NCBI RefSeq assembly: GCF_003672135.1
Contig: NC_039516.1
Location: 5,129,838 to 5,193,837 of the forward strand
DNA length: 64,000 nt
DNA from: Ooceraea biroi
Taxonomy: Eukaryota > Arthropoda > Insecta > Hymenoptera > Formicidae
Direction: 5' to 3'
Shown: positions 1-12,600 of the stretch, piece after piece
Position numbering within the stretch: the stretch's first letter is position 1
How the letters are laid out: every line of letters starts with the position of its first letter
The notes under the pieces: generated by a model
Database searches by the model: none
What the model was told of the DNA's origin: nothing
Seen by the model: only the letters and a program-made list of their open reading frames with translations
Translations under genes and position numbers: made by a program

Positions 1-680
1 AAACCGTTTCATAAACGTTTTGCCGTAACGTTTCATAACCATTGTATTTGAAACGTTTATTTAGGAGAAAAATGTCCAACGAAAAAACGTTAGGAGAAAC
101 GTTTCTTTTTCGGCAAAAAAAACGTTTCAGAAACCATCAGAAAAATATTTATCAGTTCTATATATCAGTGCCTCAAAGATAGACAGAGTTAAGTCACATT
201 TTTGTAAAAAACTAGATTTTTATATTTTATGAATTACTCTCTAAATTTCGTGTAGTGGAATCTCACTCTTTTGAAATATCACTTCAAGTAATGGTGACCT
301 CAAAAGTTTCAAAAGAAAAGAAGAAGAAAAGAGTATTGGATCAGTTTTCCGGATGGTTATTTATAAGGTGATAACACAAATGTTACTTGCGAGAACGTCA
401 CGTCTGGCCATTTATCGGTCGCTTGGTGAATCAGAGGTGGGAATCACACACACTTGTGTTGATTTTTGTCTCTTGTTCCATAATCGAGTACATTGAAACG
501 TATGATGTAAAAATAATTAATACTCGCAAAGTAAGTAGAAATTACTATTTTTTCTATATTAATTATATAATTTCAAATCAATTTAATAAAACACATTTTT
601 CGTTTCTGTGGAAACGTGAAAAATACGTTTTTAAAATTGAGGTCTAAAAACGGTTTCTATTTAAACCGTTTCTTAAATGG
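1..680. repeat. AT-rich repeat made of AAACGTTTC-like words, truncated by the window edge
   Basis: The first 130 bases hold at least six copies of AACGTTT-type words in both senses (AAACCGTTTC at 1-10, then near 13, 27, 51, 107 and 120). Related words recur near 495 and 610-672, ending with AAACGGTTT then AAACCGTTT at about 649-671. Several of these words are self-complementary, so the stretch can fold extensively. This looks like a non-autonomous mobile element or satellite fragment, but the left end lies outside the window. I see no transposase and no clear target duplication. The middle (about 180-480) is unremarkable AT-rich DNA. Confidence 0.5.
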
Positions 681-685
681 TACTT

Positions 686-722
686 TATGTTTCTTAGACA
701 TTAGATACGTCTAAGAAACATA
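686..722. repeat. Perfect 14-bp inverted repeat (hairpin)
   Basis: TATGTTTCTTAGAC at 686-699 is followed by a 9-base spacer (ATTAGATAC) and then its exact reverse complement at 709-722. It sits just outside the AAACGTTTC repeat. It could be the end of an element, a small foldback or a transcript hairpin. The function is unknown. Confidence 0.75.
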
Positions 723-1515
723 TTAGGCTAACATGTGCTGCCTGGGATGTAAGATTATTCCAAATATTGAGTGGTTTATCAGATTTCTTAATCTCACAAA
801 ATAGCATTTTAGCAACTTATTCTTTTCACAGTCTCGAGTGATCGATTCTTCAAATCTTGGTCTACAGAAAAAGTTGCCGAACGAAGTTACTTGTGTCACA
901 ATGTAAGGTAAGAGACTCAATCTGTACATTCACCAAAGCGCTTGATATTGTGATTTTACATTGATTTTATATTGATATTGTGATTGTACGATAGATGTTT
1001 CTTTAGCAGAGAATGGGATAAAAATGAATAGGTATTCAAGTCGCAAGGTAATGAGAAATAAAGGCAGACTTTTGAGATTTTTCAATATATTTATTTGTAT
1101 GGACAATGTTGGAGCATAGTGCACAATATATTTAATATATAGTAGTCTGAGGAAGGGGATCAGAGTACATTCTGGAGTTTGAACACAATATCTTACAATT
1201 TAACGACAAGATGCCTGCAAGATGTTTTTTTTTTCTTCTGTACCTCTGCTTCTGCACGTTATGTTTACTCGTATATTCATATACTCGAGATGTATAATAT
1301 ATAAAGCGCAACGACTCACTATCTTTATATCATTCTAAAAAAAAGGAGACGAGAATAAGGGTCCTGGTTTATTATGTTATGTCTCAGTTCTCTTCTCGCA
1401 GCGTTTACCACTCGCGCTTACCTATATCTCTCGCTCTACTCTTACGCATGCACACGCATCCACACACGCACACGCACGCCTACACTGCACCTATTCATCC
1501 TCGCTCTTTCTCTCT

Positions 1516-1530
1516 CACACACACACACAC
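1516..1530. repeat. (CA)n microsatellite within a CA/CT-rich tract
   Basis: An uninterrupted CA run at 1516-1530 sits inside a broader CA- and CT-rich plus-strand tract (about 1430-1560). Confidence 0.85.
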
Positions 1531-2256
1531 GACGAGCTTCTCTTTCTCTCACGATACTCGCGATCGATTATGCAACGTTCTGGCAAATATGCATAGTACT
1601 CGCTACAGTGTCGTATCCTCGGAACACGGAGGTTGTCTCCAATTGCTAATTACATTCGCTTTCTATTACACGTGGGCGAGTTGCGCGTCTCAGGGGATCT
1701 CGCGTGCCCGTAGGACGAGCGGGGGCAGACGGGGGGCAGGAAGAGTGCAAGGACGGGTTCGTCCTATTTGAACCACGAAGCTGCAACCCTGTCTCTCGGT
1801 AACGTGCGATTCGAGTGTAGGTACAATAAGACTCTCTGATTGCGAGGGCTGCGATTCGGAGACGACGACTCCCATTCTCCTCGCTTTACATATATATATT
1901 TATATATATATCCCCTAATTAGCGATTAACGATCTATATTAAAATTCTTTTTTTTCTTTCTTATTAAAAGCGAATACATTTTACAGCCTGTACAAATGAA
2001 GAAAACGACGCGGCGCACTTTCTCGCTCTCTCTCTCTCCCATTCATTCTCATTCCTCACATCTCATTTATCTCTTTTTCTCTCTCTCTCTTTCCTTCTCT
2101 CGTCTGCAACTCCGCTCGCGGAGGCAGGCGCGGCCAGGGCAGGATCCAGGTACTCAGGCTATCTCTCTGCGTGTTTCTTTCCTTTTCATCGTTTCGTACT
2201 TTTTTCTCATGTTCATGAAGATCCCGCAGGATCAGGCTCCTCGTTTCTTGGTGCGC

Positions 2257-2262
<6 letters not shown>

Positions 2263-2287
<25 letters not shown>
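2263..2287. repeat. (TC)n microsatellite
   Basis: A pure TC dinucleotide run lies within the pyrimidine-rich tract downstream of sbb. Confidence 0.9.
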
Positions 2288-2315
2288 TTCTCCCTCTCGA
2301 TCGATTTCTCCTCTT

Positions 2316-2619
2316 TTTATTACGCGTTTTTTCTTTTTTACAAAAATCACAGCGCAGCACCAGCACGTATTTCTTTTAAAGCCCACCCCTTTGTCCGCTG
2401 GGCGCCCCACTAAAACTGAGGCAGTTTTCAACTTTTTATTTCTTTCACTCATTCCCCCTTTCTCTCACTGATACGTATACACACAGATATACATACATAC
2501 ACGCAATTCTCACGCTTGTGAAAAGTGCGCGCGCACGTTTCTATCGCGGTTTCGTTTATGTTCGACAAAATGGATGCGTATATTGTGTTTTGCCATTCTC
2601 TCCTATTCTCCATTTTATT
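2316..2619 (-). terminator. Cluster of candidate poly(A) signals for sbb
   Basis: On the minus strand AATAAA occurs at 2619-2614, 2440-2435 and 2321-2316, downstream of the sbb stop. These fit cleavage of a roughly 2.8-3.2 kb 3' UTR. The hexamer is common in AT-rich DNA and further copies occur beyond this cluster, so this is only a candidate site. Confidence 0.2.
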
Positions 2620-2842
2620 AAATATTTTTTTGTTCTCCTACTGCGAAAACGCATCATCGACCGTTCTCATAGTTTTTGATTTGGCATTTGCGAACGTTGT
2701 CCGATAAAAATTTTATCACCGCCTATCTCTCCGTCTCTTCCTTTCTGTGTCTCCTTTTCCCTCGCCTCACACTGACGATAGTAATAAAATAATATAATTA
2801 ATAATCATAATCATGATAGTCATTACGGAACAAACATGTAAT

Positions 2843-2963
2843 TTATACATACATATACATACACGTACACATACATATATACATAAGCATATAAATATAT
2901 ATTTATATGTATTTATATGTATGTATATTTACATACATATATGTACATATATATTTATACATA
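2843..2963. repeat. ATAC/TATG-type AT-rich simple repeat
   Basis: About 120 bases of imperfect TACA/TATA/TATG units, almost all alternating purine-pyrimidine, are followed by a second CT tract. Confidence 0.85.
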
Positions 2964-2993
2964 TAGTTACGCATATGCATATGCAATTTTGCA

Positions 2994-3025
2994 TCTCTCT
3001 CTCGCTCGCTCTCTCTCTCTCTCTT
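2994..3025. repeat. (CT)n microsatellite with CTCG interruptions
   Basis: A CT dinucleotide run interrupted by two CG steps. Confidence 0.85.
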
Positions 3026-5448
3026 ATTTACCTATTCACTTGATATCGCCCCTGCCCCCTTCTCCGTCCCTCTTTTCCTTTTTCTAACTTTAGCGCATCA
3101 CTGGTTACCATTACCTTAATAAACAAATAGCGTTTTCTAGTATCGAATTTATAGCCACTTAACGTCACTTAATTATTTAGAATCATCGCGTTACGTGTTG
3201 CTTCTCTTCTTTCTTTCTTCTCGTTCTTCCTTTTAATTGTACGCGCCTCACGAGGACGAGCTCTCTTTCCGTCTCCCTTGATCTCTAGTCACATTATCGA
3301 TATAAGCGATCGATCGATACGCACTCGTGAACTCTCCGTTCCCCTAAGAGACAAGTTATCAGCGAATTATACAATTTCTCTACAAAAATCGAAGTTTGCG
3401 CTCATGTAATTCTTACAATCTTTTTCTTGTCTCTTTACAATAAAATACATCGACATTTACCATACATTCGCGGAAACGCACATTCACCCGCATATACGCA
3501 TTATGCTTATACAAGGCAATCGACACACGCGATTCGCTATTCTCTTTCGTCTACGTGATCGCTATATTTCTTCTCTTTTACACACGCGCACACGCACACG
3601 GCTACACGATCGCTCGCTTCGCTCCTAAGCTTCTAAACGCTCGATAAAAACTTCACTTCGCCTCGACACACACGCTCGAGTCTGAGAGTCGGGGATGGAG
3701 CCGCGCTCGCACCCGGGCACGCACTTAAATTCACGCTCAACGATTTTTCGCCGTGCCAGCGCGGCCCTCGTGAACGCGGGGACGCCGACGGCGCCGTTCG
3801 TCCTCGCGTGTTTCAGTCTAACGAGACGCTTGCTCCTCGCGACCGCCGTCGCGCGCGTCTCACGCCTCATCCCGGTACGGACTAGACCCTTGGATGGTCC
3901 GGCTCAGATACTAGGCTCTCTACAAGTTTAGACAAAAATTTTTTCAATAATTCTCCGTTTCTTTCTAAGCTACAGTCCTATCCAGACATCGTTCGTCTAA
4001 GGATTGCATATCAGAATGAAAAGAGAAATCGAGTTTGCCAGAATCTAGCATCATCACGAGGAGTCAGCGCGATTTTTTTGGCGGTAAACTGAGCGAACTC
4101 AGTATACGTTAAAACAAGGCGGTATTTGCTCGTGATCCTGCTTGAGGACGCCCATCTCGCGAGACGGGTCGTGCTCTTCGAAATCCATCGAAGATCTCGA
4201 TCCTCGAACCAAGACCGGAGCTTCTGATCACTTATGTTTACACCAGCCGAAGGCTAGTCTGTACGCTACGCGGCGCGTGTCTTTCGACATACATACACTA
4301 TTTACACAAGGTATATCCAACGAGTTGGGCTCGTCCGCACGTGAATTCACGGGGGACAGACGTGAGAGGGCATCGCGACGTTCGGCGCAGAAGTGCGTAA
4401 GGAGAAAACTCGTCCTCTCGTCGCGCGACCATCGATTTGATGCGTCTTCGATACATCTTCGTCCATCTCGTCGAAGGATTGTTCGCTAACGATCGTCTCA
4501 TCGAACCTATCACGATCAGCTCACTTTGTTAGATGACGTCCGAAGGTTGGATATATCGTATTTGTGCGTCGGGGTCGGGTTCAGTCTCTTGTCGTACGTC
4601 CGAATTCGATATATGTATCGTTATCGCTCGCCCGTCGAGACCTAAATTTGGAAAGTCGCGAATTTCCTGGGAGAGTCTCGCAAGAGTCTTCTTGACTTCG
4701 TCCGTATGTTCTGATATCGTCAACGGTCGTGATTCGCAGTTTCGACCACCACAATTAGCGTCTGGAATCCGCATCCTAATTTAGTTCAGTTTGCGGAGGG
4801 TACCACATGGAACCACATTGTCATCCTAAAGCCCCAATTAGTATCATCGAGGGAAGCGAGTAACACAACACACCAAACACACCACCGTTCCCTCTCCTAC
4901 TCTCGTGGCTGTATCAGCGTCGTCGTTATCCCCTAACGTCGGTGAACCATCAGCAAACCCAACCAGTCTTCGCTATCTCATCCAGTCTTCAGACTTCCTG
5001 ATACTTCAGTCATTGTTGAGGAGTAGTAAAATCATCCACCATGTGTCATTAACCGTATTAATCCTTATATCGTTCCAATGTCTTGATCCTTCAGAAAATG
5101 TCTGAAATCTTTCAGAATTCCAATTTCAATTGTCGGGAACGGGCGGGCACCACATTCGCAACCGTGAGGAACATCTCTCTTTACTGGCTACACCTTGATC
5201 CTGGTCTGGCCGAGGACGCAGCACGTGGAACATCTCCGCAGCTCGCGGCGGCCCGTATCGGCTACACCCGCTTGTTCGCTCGCTCTTGTCCATGCTTCCT
5301 ACGGCTGCCTGCCACCGCTGGCAGCGGTGCCGTGCGGGTGTCCCGCACCGGACGCGCCGCTCGCTGCCGCAGGATGCGTGTGGTGGGCCTGTGCGGCGGA
5401 GCTGCCCCCGGCGGTTCCGCCGGGTAGAACGGGGGCGGGGGCCGCGGG

Positions 5449-5519
5449 TCACTTGGGCGGGAATGGCGAGATCACCGAGGCGGCTACCGCGGCGGCCTGC
5501 TGACTTGCCAGCACTGCCG
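5449..5519 (-). CDS. sbb: sbb terminal coding exon (C-terminus and stop)
   Basis: This 71-base exon encodes the last 23 residues of scribbler/brakeless and the TGA stop at 5449-5451. On the minus strand an acceptor (GTGTGTTGCAG) lies immediately upstream. The first two bases, CG, complete the codon begun by the final G of the previous exon, giving GCG (Ala) and the reading AAVLASQQ...VISPFPPK. The tail resembles the vertebrate ZNF609 C-terminus, which also has a VASQQ-type motif after a His-rich stretch and a QY..PY motif. No other frame gives a family-like tail. The exon is GC-rich and alanine-rich. It is separated from the large exon by about 4.1 kb. The assignment rests on splice phase plus family resemblance, not on transcript data. 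Confidence 0.88.
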
Positions 5520-6880
5520 CTGCAACACACATAGAGAGACAGCAGGCCATTAATGTTTCGTCACGATCAACTCTGAAGCGCCTACTAACACGCGCGTCTG
5601 TTTCCCAGCTGTTGCCGTTGCTGTTGTTCTTGTTGTAGCTGTTGTGGCGACCCGCGGCACCCGAAATCGACAGGCTCTTTCTGTCTTTCGACCGTCTCGT
5701 AGCCCCAAAAGGTTCCCCGACGGACATTCCGGTGTCCGCGGACGGTGAATTAACGGTACGCCTTGTTGACGGATATCACTGATTAATATTAACGCGACAG
5801 AATGCATTCGTGCATCTTCGTATGCGAGATATATTAGTAGTACTTATAGTGAAGTTCACCAATTTTGCGTTGCCGGAAATTTATTGTCAGCTTTCATACT
5901 ATTTGAATTGAACCAATATTAAATAAGGAATGTGAAATATTATTTTCTACTATGGAAATGATATTTCAACATTTTCATCAATTTGTAAATTGCAAAGAAA
6001 ATTATTATTTTTATTCAGATATCAAGTATCATACTAATATAGTTCTGCGATCACATTTGTACGTGATGTATCATATTTAATTAATTTGAATAAAAATAGT
6101 ATCATGATTTATTTTTTGAATTTTTATTTTTTCAATGCAATTTTTGTACATGAAAAGAATAATTTCTATGAAACACCACTTACTAAGAATATTTTGCATA
6201 TTTTTATTACAATTGATCGATATAACAATTTTAAATCTAGCTTGATAAACAATTAACATATATGAAACTGTTTGTCTTGACTCTTGAGGCTACGAGGCAT
6301 TGATCGGTTAATATATTAACACTCTTAAGCACACTTAAAATTCGAATATCTTTTAGACCGATTTTGCAATCTAATCAATCTTTCGTGATAAAATACTTTA
6401 CATTTTCATTGCACAGAGTTAATGTCTGTTTAAAGTCTCTTTTACGTCAAACACGTAATACGATATACTACCTCGGTGAAACTCGAAACTATCCAACTTT
6501 ACTACATTTAGCACTGATGCGTGGAAACCATACGGATCTAAGTAATGGAGCGAAATGACGTTGCATTATGCTCCTCTCGATGAATTATGATGCTTAAGAC
6601 GCAGTAGAAGTCTGTGACTGTCCTAACACAAATCGTGCACTGGCAAGTGGACTCTTCGAGACAAGATCTTCGAGACGATCGTTAACGCGCAGGGTAGAAT
6701 CTTCCAGGAAACGCATCGTCCTCGAGCTCAGCTACGTTCGAGGGGAAAAAACCCGTATATTTCAAGATACCTAAACATCGAGTTACTTCCATCACTATGA
6801 AGAAAAATTACGACGGATATGTGTATGAGGAGTGATGGGAAAGCATAAAGTGGCATGTACCTAAGCGATCGTTTCTCTTT

Positions 6881-6915
<35 letters not shown>

Positions 6916-9627
6916 TCTCCTTCTATTTTTTCTGTCTCAATGATCTTGCGCCTATAATGCATTCCCTAGCGTGATTGCGGACTTCCCTCGTTCACGCGAG
7001 AGTCCTGGCAGTGTTGGCTGCATAAGCGTACACTTGGTCGATTAAGTTCGCTGTGATTGGCGATCGTTTTCCGCGTACGAGAGTGTTATTAACGTCTTAT
7101 TAAAGCAAACTGTCGTACAGAGTAATGATAATAACATGAAGTTCAGAGACGTAAAATGGAATTCTATAATAATAAAGTAAATTTAAAATAGATTAACTAA
7201 GAAGAGATCAGAATAGTCTATGTATAAATTGGAAATATAAGTTTCCTTTTTCGGAAATACTTAATCACAACAATGATTATATCTCATAACTGTATTTCCA
7301 AATGTGAAAAGAAAGACAGGTAAATAACGATCAGGAAAACAATATCCAGAGAACTTTATATTGTGTTTCTATTATTCCATGAATATATTCTCGTTTTCCG
7401 ATCTTCAAAGCATAAAAGTAAACAGATTATTATGAGATAAAATATGAGGAAAACTATTACTTTCTTTACATTGTTTAACGTTACTTCACGATTTATTCGT
7501 AATATCGATAATATCGAAAATAACTTGAGATTTATAGAAATTGTATCTATACATGGAAAACAGCAAGAGGACAACAATTTTACAAATCGTAAACGCACAC
7601 TCTCGTGACGCAAATCATAACGTTCGCTCGCGATTGAACGCAAAAATCACAATGAGAAAGCTATAAAGTCTTAACGGCCGTTTTGCTGCAAAAGAAGCTT
7701 TTGTGGAAGACTACTGACGTCTAATGGAGGATACATGTATGCGAACGCGAATATACGTATCACGTTTGCGAGGACAAAATACTACAAATTAAAAAAATCC
7801 AAATGCCGAATTTTTGTCTTGAGAGCGCAGAAAATGTGAAGGTAATGTTTCTTGATATCAAGCAATGAAGTTAATGGTTGATGCTTTGAGAAACTATTCT
7901 ATTTCTGGAATGCGGATGTTTAAAAATTGCATTTGACTTTTCGATGTTAAAAAATATTTTTCGGCATATAGATCTTGTAACTTGTAGCACTCGATTCAGG
8001 ACTACATTTTCCCATGCATCCCGCAGTCAATAACGTCAGCATTGGCGTCGATATGAATATCAAGCTCGACGAAGTCCGTTTTCCCCGTCATCTCTATTAC
8101 GTGGGTGCCCACCATCCCCAGAATTGGGTCATCTCGCCCGTAAAGTTCCCGTTACCTGTTCTCCTGTCCCGGAAAGAAGCACGATAAATAATTATCACAG
8201 TCTGAACTATACGTCTAATGTCTACTTGCGCCCTACTTGCGGTACACAGCTTACATGGCTAATCTACGCACGCACGCACACACACGCGGCCGCACTTATA
8301 TTCCAATATTCCCAAAATATCCAATTCACTACAAGACTCATACATGTATGTATATGTATATATGTATAAATATACAAGATGTCCACGGCATCGCACACTT
8401 TCTCTTGATTACAGGCATTGCCGATTATATCAAGCGAAATGATATTAAAAATAACTTAATTCAAATTCGGAGTAATCCGATGATCAAAACATTTTAATGA
8501 ATAAAATGATGAATGCGTAGGCGCAAAGCAGGTCTTCATCTTTGGCTAAATTAAGAGATGAACTTAATTTAAAATATTCAATCGTGTGAGATAGTTTTGA
8601 AAGTGAAAGCGAAAATAAATCCTCGACAGAAAAGACGAGTTGCAAACTCTGTATTCAGGAATCCGTCGTAAAGAGAACGCGCGCTATGCCCGCGACGCCC
8701 GGTATACACATTAAAAAAATGCACCGCCAGTAGCGCGAGTCGCCTCTCATGATCGCAGAATGTACAATCGAAGATAAATTATTTACAAGCGTCGTTTCTG
8801 GGTCCCGGTATTCTCAACACGGTACCCACATAGAAGAGGTTCGATTCTCCTGTTTTTTTCTTTTTTTCCTTTGTACAAAAGAAGAAACGCGTCTCTTATT
8901 GGTCTGGTAATAAAATAGTACCTCGGTGGAGACTCGGCGCGTGGATCGCAACTCTCGAACGGAGGGCTCCTGTCGCTGCGAGTTCCTGTTGCAAATCAGG
9001 ATTCGAAGTTGCTTTTTTCCTTTTTACTTCTCTTCATCTCTTATGCACCAATATGGTGTACGGTTTAGATACTCAGGCGCTAAATAATACCTGGCCGAGT
9101 TTACCCGTTTTTATCAGACGACAACGTCCAGATTCATTCCAAAACTAAAAATGTTTCGCCGTCATAGAGTCATCCCCATCTCGATTCGACCTCGAACACA
9201 TCAGTGCACGAATGTACATGTTTAAAATGCAGTTATATCATATCGTTCACTTAGCTTTATAGAGGCCGACTTTTAACGCGAAGTTTCTGAAGAATCCAAA
9301 CTTCGATTTAATAAAAGCTATCGAGTCGATGCGACGGTAATAAAAGTCTAAATACACGTCGCGACGTACGGTCACTTCCACTATTGGCAAAACGTACTGT
9401 CTTGGAGATCAGTCGCAAACAATTAGTGATACACCTTTCATCGATAGTCAGAGTTCACATAGTGCACGATACGCCGACGGCGCAACGCAAAAGTTGCCCT
9501 AAACACACGCACGCACAACGTATGCATTTGCTCATTACGCTCACGGTTCCCTTTCGTTTTTTCTGCGATTCTCGCTTCGATGGGTCCCGCGGGTCGCCTT
9601 ACTGTCAGGGTCGGACAAGAGGCTTAC
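5520..9627 (-). other. sbb last intron
   Basis: Inferred intron of 4108 bases between the large exon and the terminal exon, with a GTAAGC donor (minus strand, from 9627) and a TTGCAG acceptor (ending 5520). It is AT-rich in the middle (about 5800-7650) and carries a (TC)n microsatellite near 6.9 kb. If the intron were retained, the frame would read seven codons past the splice site and stop at 9605-9607, giving an alternative short C-terminus. I see no other coding sequence in it. Confidence 0.85.
6884..6913. repeat. (TC)n microsatellite in the sbb last intron
   Basis: A pure run of about 15 TC units on the plus strand. Confidence 0.9.
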
Positions 9628-12600
9628 CTCCGTAGGGAGCGGGGTACTGTCCCGTCAACAGGGGATAACCCAGGCCCACATGGGTGTGATGATGCGTGTG
9701 CACGTGTCGTTGTGGCGGCGGCGATCTAGTATCCTTGCCGAGGTTGCCGCCGCTGGCGTCCACCGCGCCCTGCTGTTGTTGCTGGCTACCCGGCTGACCC
9801 TGCTGCTTGCCAGACGATTGCTGGCCCTGACCCGGTGGCGGACCCGGACCCGCAACCGACGTAGGCGGACCGCTCGGTGGTCGAGCTGGGGTTGGGCCTG
9901 CCGACGACGGACTAGCAGATGCTGCGGATGTCTTGGGTGTCGGTGACTTGAGCGCGCGTTCCTGGAGTTCGTGTATCTTGTGCGCCGAATAATACGCCGC
10001 CTGATTGGCGTGATGCTGCAACAGATCCAGCGCCTTGCCAGGCGGACGACTAAGATCCTCCGGCGCGTGATACCTGGGCAACTGGTGGAGGTAGGGATTA
10101 CTCGAATACGGGCCAGGCACAAGCATGGGACTGAGACCGCGATACATAGGGTGGCCCGGATCAAATGGCAGCGCACCATAGTGTTGCGGCTGCATATAGC
10201 TGGGGTGTATATAAGCGTACTGCGAGGTAGGCGGCGGCGGCGGTCCCTGGGTCTCCATCGTTGGCTTTACGCCTTCCTGCTTGCTCTTGGAGTCCTCGCT
10301 CTTGCCAAGATCCTGCGGCTTTTCCTGCTTCGGCTGATGCTTCGGACTCGGTGGTGGTGCCTTTGCTTGTTGACTCTGCTTGCTCGATTCTTCCTTCCGC
10401 CTCTGCTCACCAGGATATAGATAATACCTTCTATCGTCTTGAACAGGTCCCGGTGGAGGTGGCGGTGCCGCTCGTTGACTCTGCGAGCCGTGATAGACGT
10501 GATACGGGCTCATCTGGCTCTTCATTTCGATACTCTCCTTGAGTATCTGATGATTTTCATGCTGCTTGTCCTTTAGACTCGGCTGCGGCTGCGGTTCCTG
10601 TTTGATCTTAGCTTTTTGCTCATGCGCCTCCTGATCCTGGGACTGCTGACTTTGTTGTTGTTGCTGTTGCTGCGACATCGGTTGTGGCGGCTGATAAGGA
10701 TAGCCTGGTGGCATGTATCCGCCATAACCGCCATAATAGTGAGGCTGTTGTGTCGGCTGTGGTACCGGCTGGCTCAGCTCTTTCTTCTCTTTCTCTGATA
10801 CGACGCTCTGCAAGCTCGCCATCGAAGGCATCTGCGGTATGTTGAGCGGTTTGATATCCTGTTTGGGCGTGAGATCGCTCGGCTTCTGGTCCACTACCGG
10901 TTTACTATCTGGCACGTTAGGCACCAAGTAAGGCGGTTGACCATAGTACGGATATATATTGAAATGAGGCAAGTGCGCTGGCGCCGTCGCCTTGTTGTCC
11001 TTCTCCTGATTCTGTTTCGTTTTATCAGCTGATTCAGCCTCGAGTACCGGTGCCGCGTCATCCGATATGTCCGAATAGGCCGGGCTCTGTACATCCTCAC
11101 GCGCCGAATCGACGATCGGCGCCTCGAGTGGCGACGGATGCGGACTGCCACCAGGTGATTTTCGCGATTTCTTTTTATAGCCCTGCGGCTTGGGTGCGCG
11201 CGCGTCCGTACTCGTCTTACTCTTATCCTGTTCCGGCATCAGCGCCGCGGTAGGCTTTACCTTGAATTGTGGCATTTTTGCCGCAGCAGCATGCAACGAT
11301 ACAGCGCTCGGATACTGTTGCAAATGCGATTGCACGCCCTGACCCGGGTGACCCGGCGGTGCCGGCGCTGTTTGCAGACCGGCCACCTGCTGTGATACTT
11401 GGCTTGTCAGATTCTGTAGACCCGGATGCTGACTCGCTATACTCTGCAAACTAGCCTGTTGCTGCTGCTGTTGCAGCGCGGATGGCTGCACTACATGGGC
11501 CTGCGCAGGCTGGCCCAGTTGAGCCGACAGAGGATGCTGCACTGATTGCAGCTGATGTGCTGGTGGCAGTTGTTGAACCGATGACTGCAGTTGCTGTTGC
11601 TGCTGGCTGCCAACAATTGGCTGCAAGGACTGCTGCGACGTTTGGCTAACCTGTTGTAGCGCTTGTTGTGCCTGTTGCAACAGCGGATTCTGCGACTGAT
11701 GTGATTGTTGTACTTGCGACGGCTGTGGCGGCTGCGGTATGTTGAGGGGTTGGGGAATATTCGTATTTGGATGCGGCGAAGGCACGGGCCTGGGTGATTG
11801 ACTGGGATGGGGACTGGGGCTCTGAGGAGGGTTCGACGAGACTAATGACGATTGATTCTGTTGCTGCTGCTGCTGCTGCTGCTGTTGCTGCTGCTGTTGC
11901 TGCTGCACAGTTTGCTGCTGCCTCGATGATGGTGCCGTAGACGTGGGCGCTGGCAAATCATCTTGACCGAACCTTAGTACACCCGGTTTAACGATGCTCT
12001 TGTCTGCAAGCACAGCCGTAGAGGGTTCTATGCTTGGTGATGGCACCCTCGGAGGTGGAGGCGGTGTCTCCGGTGGCAAACCTGCTACCGCCGGACTTGC
12101 TGCCCTCACCGGCGTACCTTCGGGTTTGTCTGCTGGCGATTTCACGGGTGTGGCAGGGCTTGGCGCTTCAATGTTGCTCTCATCGTTCTCCGACATGCTG
12201 GTGATGCCCTCCTTAGTGTCATCGTCATCAGCCGCACCGTGCGCATGGCTCTGATGATACTTAAGCCCATTAATGTGTTTGTACTTTTTGCTGCAATTCG
12301 GCTCGGGACACTCCAATAATACAGGACTGGCAGGTGGCGAACCACTAGGAGGTGTAGGAGGTGGCGCACGTCGCTTGTTCTTCTCCTGCTCCTCCTCCGG
12401 TCCGCGTGACTTTCGCTTCGCTGCCGGATCTGGCCGAGGTGGTACGAACGCCGCTGGGCTCGGACTCGCAGCTGGTGAACCTTGCGCACCTCTACGACCT
12501 TTGCCACCGTTGCGGAGCTTACTGTGCACAGAACTTCTCGTCTCAGTAAAGTTGCTCAAGTCGTTACCAGGCGTAGAGTTAGCTGCCGCCCGGCCACGTT

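Larger units (their letters stand above)
723..5448. other. Downstream flank of sbb, probably including its 3' UTR
   Basis: This stretch follows the sbb stop codon on the minus strand. The plus strand is strongly pyrimidine-rich over about 1.37-3.3 kb, so the sbb sense strand is GA-rich. It carries (CA)n, (CT)n and TATG/ATAC simple repeats. No conserved coding sequence was recognised. The open frames here are low-complexity or arise from GC-rich sequence near the last exon. The 3' UTR probably starts at 5448, but its end cannot be fixed from sequence alone. Confidence 0.5.

Noticed and set aside
5126..5530. Arginine-rich minus-strand frame overlapping the sbb terminal exon
   Set aside because: The terminal exon is read in a different frame that continues sbb exactly. 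This frame is a GC-rich shadow mostly in the 3' UTR.
8835..8851. GGTTCGATTCTCC resembling a tRNA B box followed by a T run
   Set aside because: No matching A box, anticodon arm or acceptor stem can be drawn upstream.
9655..10179. Long arginine-rich open frame on the minus strand, and similar frames on both strands across 9.7-12.7 kb
   Set aside because: They overlap the sbb large exon in other frames and have the compositional bias expected of shadows of a GC-rich Q/P-coding exon.
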